Assembly: GCA_028287465.1 (NCBI GenBank)
Contig: JAQBPO010000041.1
Location: 21,448-85,447 of the forward strand
From: Fibrobacterota bacterium
Lineage (GTDB): Bacteria > Fibrobacterota > Fibrobacteria > UBA11236
Length of the DNA stretch: 64,000 nt
Direction: 5' to 3'
Shown here: positions 10,401 to 17,952 of the stretch, one piece after another
How the letters are laid out: each line of letters opens with the position of its first letter
How positions within the stretch are numbered: position 1 is the stretch's first letter
The notes under the pieces: model-generated
Seen by the model: only the letters and a program-made list of their open reading frames with translations
Databases searched by the model: none
What the model was told of the DNA's origin: nothing
Translations under genes and position numbers: made by a program

Positions 10401-12485
10401 TTCATCGACGCCTCCCACGAATACATCGACGTTCTGAACGATTTCAGCCTGACCTATCCCCATGTCAAGGAAGGCGGATGGATCGCGTTCCACGACGTGG
10501 AATCCGGCTGGCCGGGACCTTGGCGGGTATGGCTCGATTTCGGCATCCCCATGCTGGTCCAGCATCAGACGGTCGCGAACCTGGCCTGCGGCCGCAAGGC
10601 CGTCACCATGCCCTTGCGCCGGGACTTCAAGGACGGCGTGGCCTTTTCCTTCGCCAGGCATTGGATAGCCGAATTGAAAGCCTCCTGGGACCCTCAGGCC
10701 AGGGCCTTGTCCGCCGAGCTCCAGTGCGGGATGGATTCCCGCCCGGGGGAAAGGCAAAGCATGGATAGGGCCCGCGAGGCCGAACGTTCCGTCAAGGCCA
10801 TGCCCGATTACCTGAAAACGAATCTCCGCAACATGATCCTGAAGGACGCCTTCCTGGACGGATGGCTGCATTACTGGCAGGGACTCGTCCTCGAGGCGGA
10901 AAACAAGGGCCCCGAAGCCGACAAGGAATTCCGCGAAGCCCTGAAGGTATCCTACCCGGCGTCCAGGCACCTAGTGGAACCGCATCTGCGGGGAGCCGAG
11001 CCATCGAAGCCGCAACCCATCCGCGCCGAAGCCTGGTTCTCCTCCCGGCTCGCCGGTTCCCGCGTGGTCCTGGAATACGGCTCACGGGAAGGGACCCTGC
11101 TGCGCGAGCTGCCCGGCGAATCCAAGATCGGCATCGAGCCCGATGTCGGGCTTTGCAAGCGCGCTTCCCTGGAAGCGGGCATAGACGCGGTCAACCGGGC
11201 TGCGGACCTGCCCGATGCGTGCGCGGACGCCATCGTATGCGATCGCGCCCTGGAACGGGATCCCGCGCCCCTCCGGACCCTGGCATCCCTCCTTCCGAAA
11301 TTGAAGCCGGGAGGAATGGCATTCTTCACGGTTTCCGCCTTGCATGGCGCGAAGCCGGCGGCTTCGCCATCCTCTTCCCCTTCCCTTTATGCCTGGACCC
11401 AGGATACCTTGCGGAATCTTTTCACGGCCGCCGGATTCGCGGTCGCGGATACCGGGTTCGCCGCCGCGGACGGTTCCGCCGCATCCAACGGATCCGCGGA
11501 ATTCATCACCATAACCGCCGGACCCGCCGTCGACCGGCCCGCATCCGCCGCGAAAGGCCCGGATTGGGCCATGGTCCCCGCCGCGATCGGCGGATCGAAT
11601 GCGGTTTCCAAGGGGCTCGATCCCCGCGACATCCCCGTGGCGCTGGTCGCCTACAACCGCCCCGAACATACGCGGCAGGTGCTGCGGGCCCTCTCTGACA
11701 GGGGCATCCGCAATCTCCACATCTTCCTGGACGGCGCCAAGGGCAACGGGGACGAGCAGTCCGTGCGCGAGACCCGCAAGTTGGCGGAATCCGTCGATTG
11801 GATCCGCCCCGAGATCCATACCGTGGATCGGAACCGCGGACTGGCCAAATCCATCGTGGCCGCGGCCGACCTCCTGTTTTCGGAGCATGAACATATGGTG
11901 CTCCTCGAGGACGATTGCGTTCCCCAGAAGCATTGCTTCGACTTCATGGCCAAGGCCCTGGACAAATACCGGGACGATGAGAAGGTCTTCGGGATCTCCG
12001 GATACAGCGTGCCCATGACCCCGGACCTGCTCGCGCGGTATCCCTATGACGCGTACTTCTGCCCGCGCATAGGCAGTTGGGGATGGGCCACCTGGAAACG
12101 CGCCTGGCGCCTCATGGAAACGGATATCCTCACCGCCTGCCGCAAGGCGCTGGACAAGGGCGTGGACCTGGACCAGGGAGGCAACGACATCCGTCCGTCC
12201 CTGGAAGGGCTGCTGCAGGGAACCGTCAAGGACGTGTGGACGCTCAACTGGGTACTGACCGTCTACCTGCACGGAGGGCAGTTCCTGTATCCCATGGTCT
12301 CGCACATAGACAATATCGGAATGGACGGAACGGGCGTGCACTGCGGCAAGACCGACAGGTACCAGACGGTCCTGGCGCAAGCCCCGGCGACGCGTTTCCC
12401 GGATCGGATCGCGACCGATCCCGGCGTCATCGCGCGCTTCCGGAGCTTCTACGATCAGCCCGCGTACCAAAGGGCCGGCGCATAA
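7422..12485 (+). CDS. giant multidomain glycosyltransferase/methyltransferase fusion
   Basis: 1687-residue soluble protein. Modules in order: a GT-B-like capsule-synthesis domain (residues 1-465, with LVIRHHPSN and GAVTHFSTMGSE); a degenerate GT2-like module (541-740) paralogous to the previous gene's N-terminus; a short helical stretch (775-850); an MT24-type methyltransferase with intact motifs (900-1066: VILEMGADRGRSTS, IFSIDTF, FAFIDASHEY); a helical linker (1123-1190); an MT11-like domain that has decayed (1200-1366: VLEYGSREGTLL, and DRALERD where NHALEHM is usual); and a C-terminal GT of the family with VALVAYNRPEHT, LLEDDCV and GSWGWATWKRAW (1400-1673). It presumably builds and methylates a surface glycan. 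Start: GGAAGG-type site upstream of ATG 7422. Its stop overlaps the next start by one base (TAATG). Confidence 0.8.
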   Translation: MAGKKVLIFAPYGAWMVHHQLDAVIGAALAHRGCEVMVVLCDGFLQSCLIAGKPPSPDFCRACAFTGEKVFSSMGVKIVQLRSLATDEDREIAAAFSQSADPARMGEVRYERYPLGKWCPPSLQGYFATADFPLGQEWAVKAIRDQFSNGVLLVRTLNRLMDRFRPDQVFSYNSTHYYYRIASELGKERGLPVLVHERGHLNDSFTLLDGESTNANQGRFEAYKAWEDVPLTEAECLEVRDYFREREEGKNGFSQFYSFNSQAEGVRRTLRIPEGAPILALFGSGDRELGAFETVQRKTFSGQLDWIRATAEICRKRGWYLVIRHHPSNVMKNLVNFPFITGLAELNREMPDCVRVVMPHEKLTSYAILWNADGAVTHFSTMGSETPTRGVVGVCVGDSLYQPLGVEWAGSREDYENALVSSVEKTRNFGLAHLRRAYRGAHYVVFKLGYKFKSFGIRDVFAPEIRVTSLAEFDRGKDPILDRVCDYVMEGKPLLPVPGPSDKGRDDGEERAFLEGELRDVQARRRAVKAASRAEGPSGGPLLTVLIAGGGDPSGIRGKSLARSREKSLERIEVGFDPSGDYAGLFGSLRTEAERARGRYLYIALPGVDVNESVFSDSIDFLEREGNRQVPGISWGAWLGGPDGKLTGELFTEARPCQSFEDAIAALPSMADPMVQFPFIVMRKEFFSDLIGWLEAMAGFDPRQIAATLFNLIHVPKAEGTFHRMSVPMIAIYPEAPPAPNETTAKEPAMKIPSAHSPHATPQAKADKAPDPAILTVSPEELKARLEKAATAFSANPSDLEAGLDCADLLARLGEGEGSRRVLRALQQRHPDEPRIKPMLDGVDWKARQGLAGVVEWGLRGRGYQDLREKRTLDSYADAKPYVESVPGWMLDGQEQYLFDKVKSLPDGAVILEMGADRGRSTSAMALACKGTNKRIFSIDTFAGNDGIMGKTYDFYHEWHGNLARLGVDQYVTGVQGYTFDVLPAWNTKIDFAFIDASHEYIDVLNDFSLTYPHVKEGGWIAFHDVESGWPGPWRVWLDFGIPMLVQHQTVANLACGRKAVTMPLRRDFKDGVAFSFARHWIAELKASWDPQARALSAELQCGMDSRPGERQSMDRAREAERSVKAMPDYLKTNLRNMILKDAFLDGWLHYWQGLVLEAENKGPEADKEFREALKVSYPASRHLVEPHLRGAEPSKPQPIRAEAWFSSRLAGSRVVLEYGSREGTLLRELPGESKIGIEPDVGLCKRASLEAGIDAVNRAADLPDACADAIVCDRALERDPAPLRTLASLLPKLKPGGMAFFTVSALHGAKPAASPSSSPSLYAWTQDTLRNLFTAAGFAVADTGFAAADGSAASNGSAEFITITAGPAVDRPASAAKGPDWAMVPAAIGGSNAVSKGLDPRDIPVALVAYNRPEHTRQVLRALSDRGIRNLHIFLDGAKGNGDEQSVRETRKLAESVDWIRPEIHTVDRNRGLAKSIVAAADLLFSEHEHMVLLEDDCVPQKHCFDFMAKALDKYRDDEKVFGISGYSVPMTPDLLARYPYDAYFCPRIGSWGWATWKRAWRLMETDILTACRKALDKGVDLDQGGNDIRPSLEGLLQGTVKDVWTLNWVLTVYLHGGQFLYPMVSHIDNIGMDGTGVHCGKTDRYQTVLAQAPATRFPDRIATDPGVIARFRSFYDQPAYQRAGA

Positions 12486-13453
12486 TGGAGAAGGCGCAAG
12501 CCACGAGGCCGGACGGCACGGGGGCGGACGCCTCCGCGAACAAGGACTCCGTCGTCTGTTATTGCTTCAACAAGACCCGGGGGGATCTGGACGCCTCCTA
12601 CAAGCGCTGCGGTTCCCTGGCCGGCGTCCAGGCCGAGACCCGCGTGGGCACCAATTGCGGGGGATGCCGGCTCTTGCTGGAGTCCATGTTCGGGGAGGCC
12701 CCGGGAGACATCCTGGCGATGCGGGGGAGCCCCCTTACCAACAGCCGCTTCTGCGTCAAACCGGGAACGCGCATCATGAAGGGCTTCGTGGCCGCGGACC
12801 ACGAGTTGGATACCCTCATCTACGCTTCCAACGGCGTTCCGCCCCAGTTCGGGAACCAGGACACCACCATCCCAGTGGAATACGCCCTTCTGGACGCGAA
12901 CGGCAGGCGCGTCACGGGCCGCCGCTTCGAATGGAGGACGGGAGAGACGTTCTGCTTCGACACGTCCAAGGTCGACATCCCCAGGCCCCTGTACGGCATG
13001 TTCCTGTTCCAGATCGGCCGCGAGAACTACGGGGCGTCGCGGTTCAACCTGGTATGGACGAACGGCGTTTCTTCATGCTCGACCCACGAAGTCAACGATT
13101 CGGGCCGCCCTTCCGTGGTCCTCCCCCTCTTCGCCGACCGGGCCTTCCTGGAAGGCCCGAACCGCGTCTTCGTTTCCGTCCAGAACCCCCACCCCAGGCC
13201 CATCAGGCTCCTTTTCAGCCTGTTCGACGAAGCGAACCGCCCGATCGCGGAATTCCCGATCGCCTTGGATCCCGGTTCCACCCGATGGCTGGACGTGAAC
13301 CGGGAATTCTACGGCCCCGCTCTCGCCCGCGCCCCGTCGGCGCGCGTGGCCATGCGCATCGCGAGCGATCCCGTGGATGTATCGCAATCGCCCACCATCT
13401 ATTTCTTCTTCCACAACCGGAATACGGGGATATGGACGGCAAACCACCTATGA
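12485..13453 (+). CDS. BFD-type [2Fe-2S] domain fused to beta-sandwich domains
   Basis: 322-residue protein. The N-terminus has four cysteines spaced C-x-C-x30-C-x2-C (C25, C27, C58, C61; VVCYCFNK and GTNCGGC), the ligand pattern of BFD-like [2Fe-2S] domains found in bacterioferritin-associated ferredoxin and nitrite reductases. From about residue 95 two successive strand-rich repeats of about 110 residues follow, with features of immunoglobulin-like sandwiches (NPHPRPIRLLFSLFDEAN, FPIALDPGSTRWLDV). There is no signal peptide and no membrane segment, so it is cytoplasmic unless exported by another route. I know no family with this pairing. Its ATG overlaps the stop of the giant fusion (TAATG), and its stop overlaps the next start (ATGA). 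That tight coupling argues for an obligate partner role in the glycan machinery. Confidence 0.65.
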   Translation: MEKAQATRPDGTGADASANKDSVVCYCFNKTRGDLDASYKRCGSLAGVQAETRVGTNCGGCRLLLESMFGEAPGDILAMRGSPLTNSRFCVKPGTRIMKGFVAADHELDTLIYASNGVPPQFGNQDTTIPVEYALLDANGRRVTGRRFEWRTGETFCFDTSKVDIPRPLYGMFLFQIGRENYGASRFNLVWTNGVSSCSTHEVNDSGRPSVVLPLFADRAFLEGPNRVFVSVQNPHPRPIRLLFSLFDEANRPIAEFPIALDPGSTRWLDVNREFYGPALARAPSARVAMRIASDPVDVSQSPTIYFFFHNRNTGIWTANHL

Positions 13454-14211
13454 TACCCGACCCCGAATCCATGTCCATGGTCATGCTCGGCGGATACCTG
13501 CCCCCGACGGATCAATATTCGACCTTCATCCATCTTTTCCCGGGGAACAACGCCCACGCCCCTTGGGGCACATCGGGCCATTTCCATTTCGAGGTCACCG
13601 TATACGTGGGCGGCAAGGAAACGGGAAGGATCGCGAGTCCCATTTGCGACGAGAAGGGCAATATCCGCGTAGAGCTGAACCCGGCCGCCGAGGGCCCGGG
13701 GAAGGCCGTCAAGGGGATGTTCGTCGTGCACAGCCACCACGCCAGGGAAATCCCCGTGGAGGTCTACGCTTTCCACATCCACAAGGCCACCGGGACCTAC
13801 GTGTCGTGCAATATCACGCCGTTCATCGGCGATCAGCTCTACCCGGCCGTCCACAGCGACCAGATGGAGAATACCCTGTTCTGGCCGGGCATCATCGCGG
13901 ACCAGGACAATGATCCGTATTCCATCCTCGTCAATCCGTATGACGTGGCCATGGGATACCAGATCCACCTCATCACCCCGGAAGGCGAAACCGTCCACGG
14001 GGAGAGCCTCAAACTGCGTCCCAAGCAATCGATCGAGCATTCCATCTGCGGCATGTTCGAACGGTACGAAGCGGATATCCGCAAGCGGAACGGGAGGTAT
14101 TCCTTTTGCGTATCCTCCCAATACAAGCTCGTCACCTATTTCATGCTCAAGAACAAACCCCATCAGGTGATCGCCATGATGGATCACCTCCACAATTTCT
14201 GCCTGGCATGA
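13450..14211 (+). CDS. beta-sandwich protein, partner of the upstream [2Fe-2S] protein
   Basis: 253-residue protein of unknown function made of two strand-rich repeats that resemble the C-terminal part of the upstream protein (FHFEVTVYVGG, YSILVNPYDVAMGYQIHLITPEGE, SLKLRPKQSIEHS). It is rich in His (HFHFE, HSHHAR, HIHK) and has several cysteines, so metal binding is possible, but no known motif is complete. No signal peptide or membrane segment is seen. Translation is coupled to the upstream gene by an ATGA overlap at 13450-13453. The two genes look like duplicates from which the iron-sulfur domain was lost, or to which it was added, in one copy. Confidence 0.55.
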   Translation: MIPDPESMSMVMLGGYLPPTDQYSTFIHLFPGNNAHAPWGTSGHFHFEVTVYVGGKETGRIASPICDEKGNIRVELNPAAEGPGKAVKGMFVVHSHHAREIPVEVYAFHIHKATGTYVSCNITPFIGDQLYPAVHSDQMENTLFWPGIIADQDNDPYSILVNPYDVAMGYQIHLITPEGETVHGESLKLRPKQSIEHSICGMFERYEADIRKRNGRYSFCVSSQYKLVTYFMLKNKPHQVIAMMDHLHNFCLA

Positions 14212-14280
14212 ATCCATTCCGGGACGGACCCAAGCAGCGGTGCGCGGCCCCTGGCCGCCCCGAACCCAGAGGAGACTCCC

Positions 14281-16065
14281 ATGGATGCGGCTGAACGCGA
14301 CGTGGCCCGGATCATGGAAAGCCTGAAAAGCTGGAAGCCCTCGCCGGCTCCCGGCCATGCCTCGTACTCCGGATTCGCCGGCCTGGTGGAATCGGCGCCG
14401 GGACGGCTTACCCAGGCCCAGGGCCGGCTGCTTTTCGAAAAGGTGCAATCGCTTCCGGATGATGCGCGGATCCTGGAAATCGGATGCGACGGCTGCCGCT
14501 CGACCCTGGCCATGGCCTTCGCGTGCGCCGGAACGGGGAAACGGATATTCGCCATCGACCCTTTCGAGCGGGAACGGCCGGAACACCCGGGCCAGGGTAA
14601 CATGCTGGATACCCTGGCCGAATGGCGCGGCATCCTGGCCGGCCACGGGCTGGAAGCCTATGCGGAACCGATCAAGGGGCATGGATTCGACGTCCTTTCC
14701 GCCTGGCAGGGGCCTCCCCGGTTCGACCTCGTCCTCATGGGTGGCGCTCCGGGATACGTGGACCTCGCCAGGAACCTCCGCCTCGCCTATCCCATGGTCC
14801 CGGCGGGAGGATGGATGGCCATCCGGGATGCGGAACCGGAAAACCCGGGCCCTTGGCGGGCCTGGCTGGAATACGGAAGGGCCCTGCTCTCGGATCATGA
14901 AACGTCCGGGTCCCTCGCTTGCGGAAGGACCGGCCCGGACAGGCCGTTGCACCGGGCGGATCGCGAACATGCCGATTTCAGCTTCGCCCGCGAATACATG
15001 CTGCACCTCGCCGATGCATCGGGCAAAGGCGCGGCGGCCCTTGCCGAAGCGATGAAGAGGAGCCTGGAAGGCAGGTACGGAACGGAGGCGGAAAGGGAGC
15101 ACGTCCATTCCGCGGAAATCGCCCTGGGAACCGGGGACGGCGACCCCGTCTTCCGCGTAACCCTGCGGTCCATGCTTTCGAGGGAAGCGCGCACGGACGG
15201 GCACCTGCTTCTCTGGAACGCCATGACCCTCATGGGGGAAGCCCGTTGGGAGGATGCCTATCGGTACCTGCTGGAGTCCACCCGGGTCTCCCGTCCCGTT
15301 CCCGTGGAACGCATCCGCGAATATTGCGCCGTGCTGCGGGAAAACCTGGGGGATGCGGCCGCGAAACTGCCGGAACCCGGAGCCCCCAACTTCGGATCGG
15401 TCGCCGCGGACGTTACGGGAGGGGCATCCGGTTCCGGCCATTACGGGCAGGATTATTTCAATTGGCAGAAGCGCATCGGCGCCTTCGGTGGAGTCGCGAA
15501 CCTTTTCAAGTTCAGGGAATTCATCCGTCCTTCCGACACCGTTATCGACCTGGGAAGCGGCGGGGGATTCCTATTGGGGAATGTCCGTTGCGCGCGGAAG
15601 ATGGGCGTGGAGATCAATCCGTCGGCGCGCCGGGACGCGGCATTGTTCGCCGGGATCGACACCGTGGAACGGCCGGAGGACCTGCCCGATTCCTTCGCGG
15701 ACATCGTCATCTCCAACCATGCCCTGGAGCATATGCACTCGCCCCTGGAGGTCCTCAGGACCTTGCTGCCCAAGCTCAAGCCGGGCGCCAGGCTGGTGCT
15801 GGTGGTTCCCAACGATCCCCCCCAGCAGGAATGGGACCCCGGGGACATCAACAAGCATTTGTTCACCTGGAATCCCATGACCCTGGGCAATCTGGTGGCG
15901 CTGGCGGGATACAAGGTCCAGAAGGTGGAGGCCATTCAACACCAATGGCCGCCGAATTTCACCGAAGTGTACGCCAGCCTCGGCGAAGAAGGTTTCCATC
16001 AGGCATGCCGGGATCAGGCCAAGCGGACCGGAACGTACCAAATCCGGGTGGTGGCCGTACGCTAG
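14281..16065 (+). CDS. double methyltransferase: decayed MT24 module plus intact MT11/23 module
   Basis: 594-residue protein. Residues 40-225 are an MT24-type fold paralogous to the giant fusion (ILEIGCDGCRSTLAMAFAC, IFAIDPF) but with LVLMGGAPGY replacing the FIDASHEY acceptor and metal motif. Residues 280-370 are helical. Residues 385-594 are an intact Methyltransf_11/23 domain with VIDLGSGGGFLL, MGVEINPS, VISNHALEHMHSP and LLPKLKPGARLVLVVPN. This layout matches residues 900-1366 of the giant fusion, where the opposite half has decayed. A GAGGAG site stands 8-13 bases before the ATG. It is the last rightward gene of the cluster and converges on a leftward pair. Confidence 0.8.
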   Translation: MDAAERDVARIMESLKSWKPSPAPGHASYSGFAGLVESAPGRLTQAQGRLLFEKVQSLPDDARILEIGCDGCRSTLAMAFACAGTGKRIFAIDPFERERPEHPGQGNMLDTLAEWRGILAGHGLEAYAEPIKGHGFDVLSAWQGPPRFDLVLMGGAPGYVDLARNLRLAYPMVPAGGWMAIRDAEPENPGPWRAWLEYGRALLSDHETSGSLACGRTGPDRPLHRADREHADFSFAREYMLHLADASGKGAAALAEAMKRSLEGRYGTEAEREHVHSAEIALGTGDGDPVFRVTLRSMLSREARTDGHLLLWNAMTLMGEARWEDAYRYLLESTRVSRPVPVERIREYCAVLRENLGDAAAKLPEPGAPNFGSVAADVTGGASGSGHYGQDYFNWQKRIGAFGGVANLFKFREFIRPSDTVIDLGSGGGFLLGNVRCARKMGVEINPSARRDAALFAGIDTVERPEDLPDSFADIVISNHALEHMHSPLEVLRTLLPKLKPGARLVLVVPNDPPQQEWDPGDINKHLFTWNPMTLGNLVALAGYKVQKVEAIQHQWPPNFTEVYASLGEEGFHQACRDQAKRTGTYQIRVVAVR

Positions 16066-16079
16066 CGGGATCGCCCGCT
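16064..16079. terminator. small hairpin between convergent genes
   Basis: AGCGGG and CCCGCT flank a 4-base loop, overlapping the stop of the double methyltransferase and lying before the convergent gene ending at 16096. There is no T-run, so the terminator call rests only on position. Confidence 0.3.
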
Positions 16080-16095
16080 CCGGAAGCCGGACGTT

Positions 16096-17004
16096 TCATT
16101 TCAGCTTGAGATAGGTGAGCCACCGGTAGGCGGGCATTTCCTGGTGCAAGACCAGGTATTCCTGATGGCGCCTCGCCTCGAACCTGCCGAGCAGGGACGG
16201 CTCCTGGATCAAGGAGCCTTCTATGGTGATCGGGAGGGAGTGCTCGAACACCGGCGGGAACACGTAGTAGGTTTCCAGGTTTTCCATCAGGAAGCGCTTC
16301 TCTTCCGGGAACCTGTCGTTCCCCTTCGGATCCTTTTCGTTCAGGCAGGCGGCGACGCTGAGGTGGCGGCTTCCCCGGTACTCAGGATAATTATCGTCGA
16401 ACAGGATATGCCGGATGCCCAGGCCCAGGCATTTGCGCACGCAGGCGATCGCGTCGGCATGGTCATCGAAGACGGCCAGCGGCGCATCCCCCTCCGGCAC
16501 GAGATCCGCCTCCAGGAATCCCACCTCCGCGTACTCCGCCTTCTCGGCCCGGTATTCCAAGCGGCTCAGGTCCCGATCCATGCAGATGAGCGCGGAACCG
16601 GGCGAGCCTTTTTCCATCAACCAGGTGGTGAGTCCCTTGTTCACCCCGCATTCGAGGATGGAATGCGGCTTGAGGGCCCGCAGCATGAACCAGACTCCGA
16701 GGAGGCCGACGGCTCCCATCGATCCATCGGTACCCAGGATCGGACGGCGATCATAAAGGTCCAGGAATTCCTCGATGCCGGCTATGATATCGCTTTCCTT
16801 CCAGGCCACGGGTCCGAAGGATGTGGAGGCTTCCACCCGATCCGCGTTCCGGGCCGGGTCGGCCGTCGATCCCGGTGCGGGCTGGATTCCCCTGATGGTC
16901 TCGGCGGGCGCGGACGCAAGGGGAGCGGAGCGCGTTCCCTGGGCCGCCGGCTCCGGAGGAGAACCGTCCCGGGACATCGGCGTCGGCTGCCATTTCTTCA
17001 GCAT
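16096..17004 (-). CDS. methyltransferase-like protein, tandem copy 1
   Basis: 302-residue protein with a class I Rossmann core: SILECGVNKGLTTWLME, then LICMDRD, then a distinctive IRHILFDDNYPEYRGSRH segment that resembles the acidic metal site of TylF/cephalosporin-hydroxylase-like methyltransferases. It is clearly paralogous to the adjacent leftward gene 10 bases upstream; both end in YRW-TYLKLK. The first 60 residues are Pro/Ala-rich and probably disordered; a later start is possible, but the ATG at 17004 is kept because it is closest to the upstream gene. Acceptor unknown; likely a sugar of the neighbouring glycan locus. Confidence 0.65.
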   Translation of the reverse strand: MLKKWQPTPMSRDGSPPEPAAQGTRSAPLASAPAETIRGIQPAPGSTADPARNADRVEASTSFGPVAWKESDIIAGIEEFLDLYDRRPILGTDGSMGAVGLLGVWFMLRALKPHSILECGVNKGLTTWLMEKGSPGSALICMDRDLSRLEYRAEKAEYAEVGFLEADLVPEGDAPLAVFDDHADAIACVRKCLGLGIRHILFDDNYPEYRGSRHLSVAACLNEKDPKGNDRFPEEKRFLMENLETYYVFPPVFEHSLPITIEGSLIQEPSLLGRFEARRHQEYLVLHQEMPAYRWLTYLKLK

Positions 17005-17014
17005 GGTCCCGCGG

Positions 17015-17827
17015 CTATTTCAATTTGAGATAGGTCGTCCACCGGTACTCCGGCATGTCCTTCCAGTAGGACTCATAGCGGGCGTGCCGGGCCGGATCGA
17101 ATCGCCCCATCAGGGACTCGGCCGTGATGCGGGATTTCTCCATGGTCAGGGGTTCGCCATAGTCGAAGATGGGCATGCAGACGTGGTAGGCGTCCAGGTT
17201 CCCGAGAAGCCAACGGCGTTCCTCCGGAAACCGGATCCCCCCGGAAGCGTCCCGATCGTTGAGCACGGCCGCGGCGCTGATATGCCGGTTCCCGGAGAAT
17301 TCGGGATAGTTGTCGTCCAGGATGATGTGCTTGATTCCGAGGAACTGGCATTTCTTCAATCGCGGGATCACGTCCTGGTGATCATCGAAAAAGGCGAGGG
17401 ATTCCCGGCCGTCCCATCCGAACGCGTTCAGGTCGATCCGCAGGAAATCCGTATCGCTATAGCGGGCCTTGCCCGAAATGAATTCGCGGATTTGCAGGTT
17501 GATGTCGATGGAAACGATCCCGGCCCCGGGCAGGGTCTGTTCGATGAGCCAGGTGCTCTGGCCCTTCCAGATCCCGCTTTCCAGGACGGAGGCGGGCCGC
17601 AACCGGTTGAGCAGGAACCAGACGTTGAAAAGGCCCACGGAACGCATGCCGCCCTGGTTCTCGCGGATCGGCCGCCGATCGAAAAGCGGCAGGAATTGAT
17701 CCAAGGCGTTCGACAGGTCCGTCCGGCTCCAAGGCACGCTCCCGAGGCTCTCGATGCGTCCGGTATCCTGCCCGGCCGCGGTGTTTCCGCCCTCTCCTGG
17801 TTTCAAAGAATGCAAAGGGATGCGCAT
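17015..17827 (-). CDS. methyltransferase-like protein, tandem copy 2
   Basis: 270-residue paralogue of the next gene downstream. Core motifs are SVLESGIWKGQSTWLIE, GIVSIDIN, FFDDHQDVI and IKHIILDDNYPEFSGNRH. The start was set at 17827 because AGGAG lies 6-7 bases upstream; an ATG at 17851 would include that site in the coding sequence. First gene of a two-gene leftward unit. The strong conservation of the DDNYPE segment in both copies suggests both are active, perhaps on successive positions of the same glycan. Confidence 0.65.
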   Translation of the reverse strand: MRIPLHSLKPGEGGNTAAGQDTGRIESLGSVPWSRTDLSNALDQFLPLFDRRPIRENQGGMRSVGLFNVWFLLNRLRPASVLESGIWKGQSTWLIEQTLPGAGIVSIDINLQIREFISGKARYSDTDFLRIDLNAFGWDGRESLAFFDDHQDVIPRLKKCQFLGIKHIILDDNYPEFSGNRHISAAAVLNDRDASGGIRFPEERRWLLGNLDAYHVCMPIFDYGEPLTMEKSRITAESLMGRFDPARHARYESYWKDMPEYRWTTYLKLK

Positions 17828-17952
17828 GGCTGCTCCTGGAAACGGGATCACTCAGTCCATGGTACCACGTCGGAAAGCCGGCGCGAAAGGGGAATGCGAC
17901 GCCGGGGTTTGGGTTATTGGGGAAAGGCCGCGGACCGGGGGGACCGGGCCGT

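Noticed and set aside
12077..12484. N-terminal extension of the [2Fe-2S] protein in its frame
   Set aside because: It lies inside the giant fusion in another frame; the TAATG junction gives the natural start at 12485.
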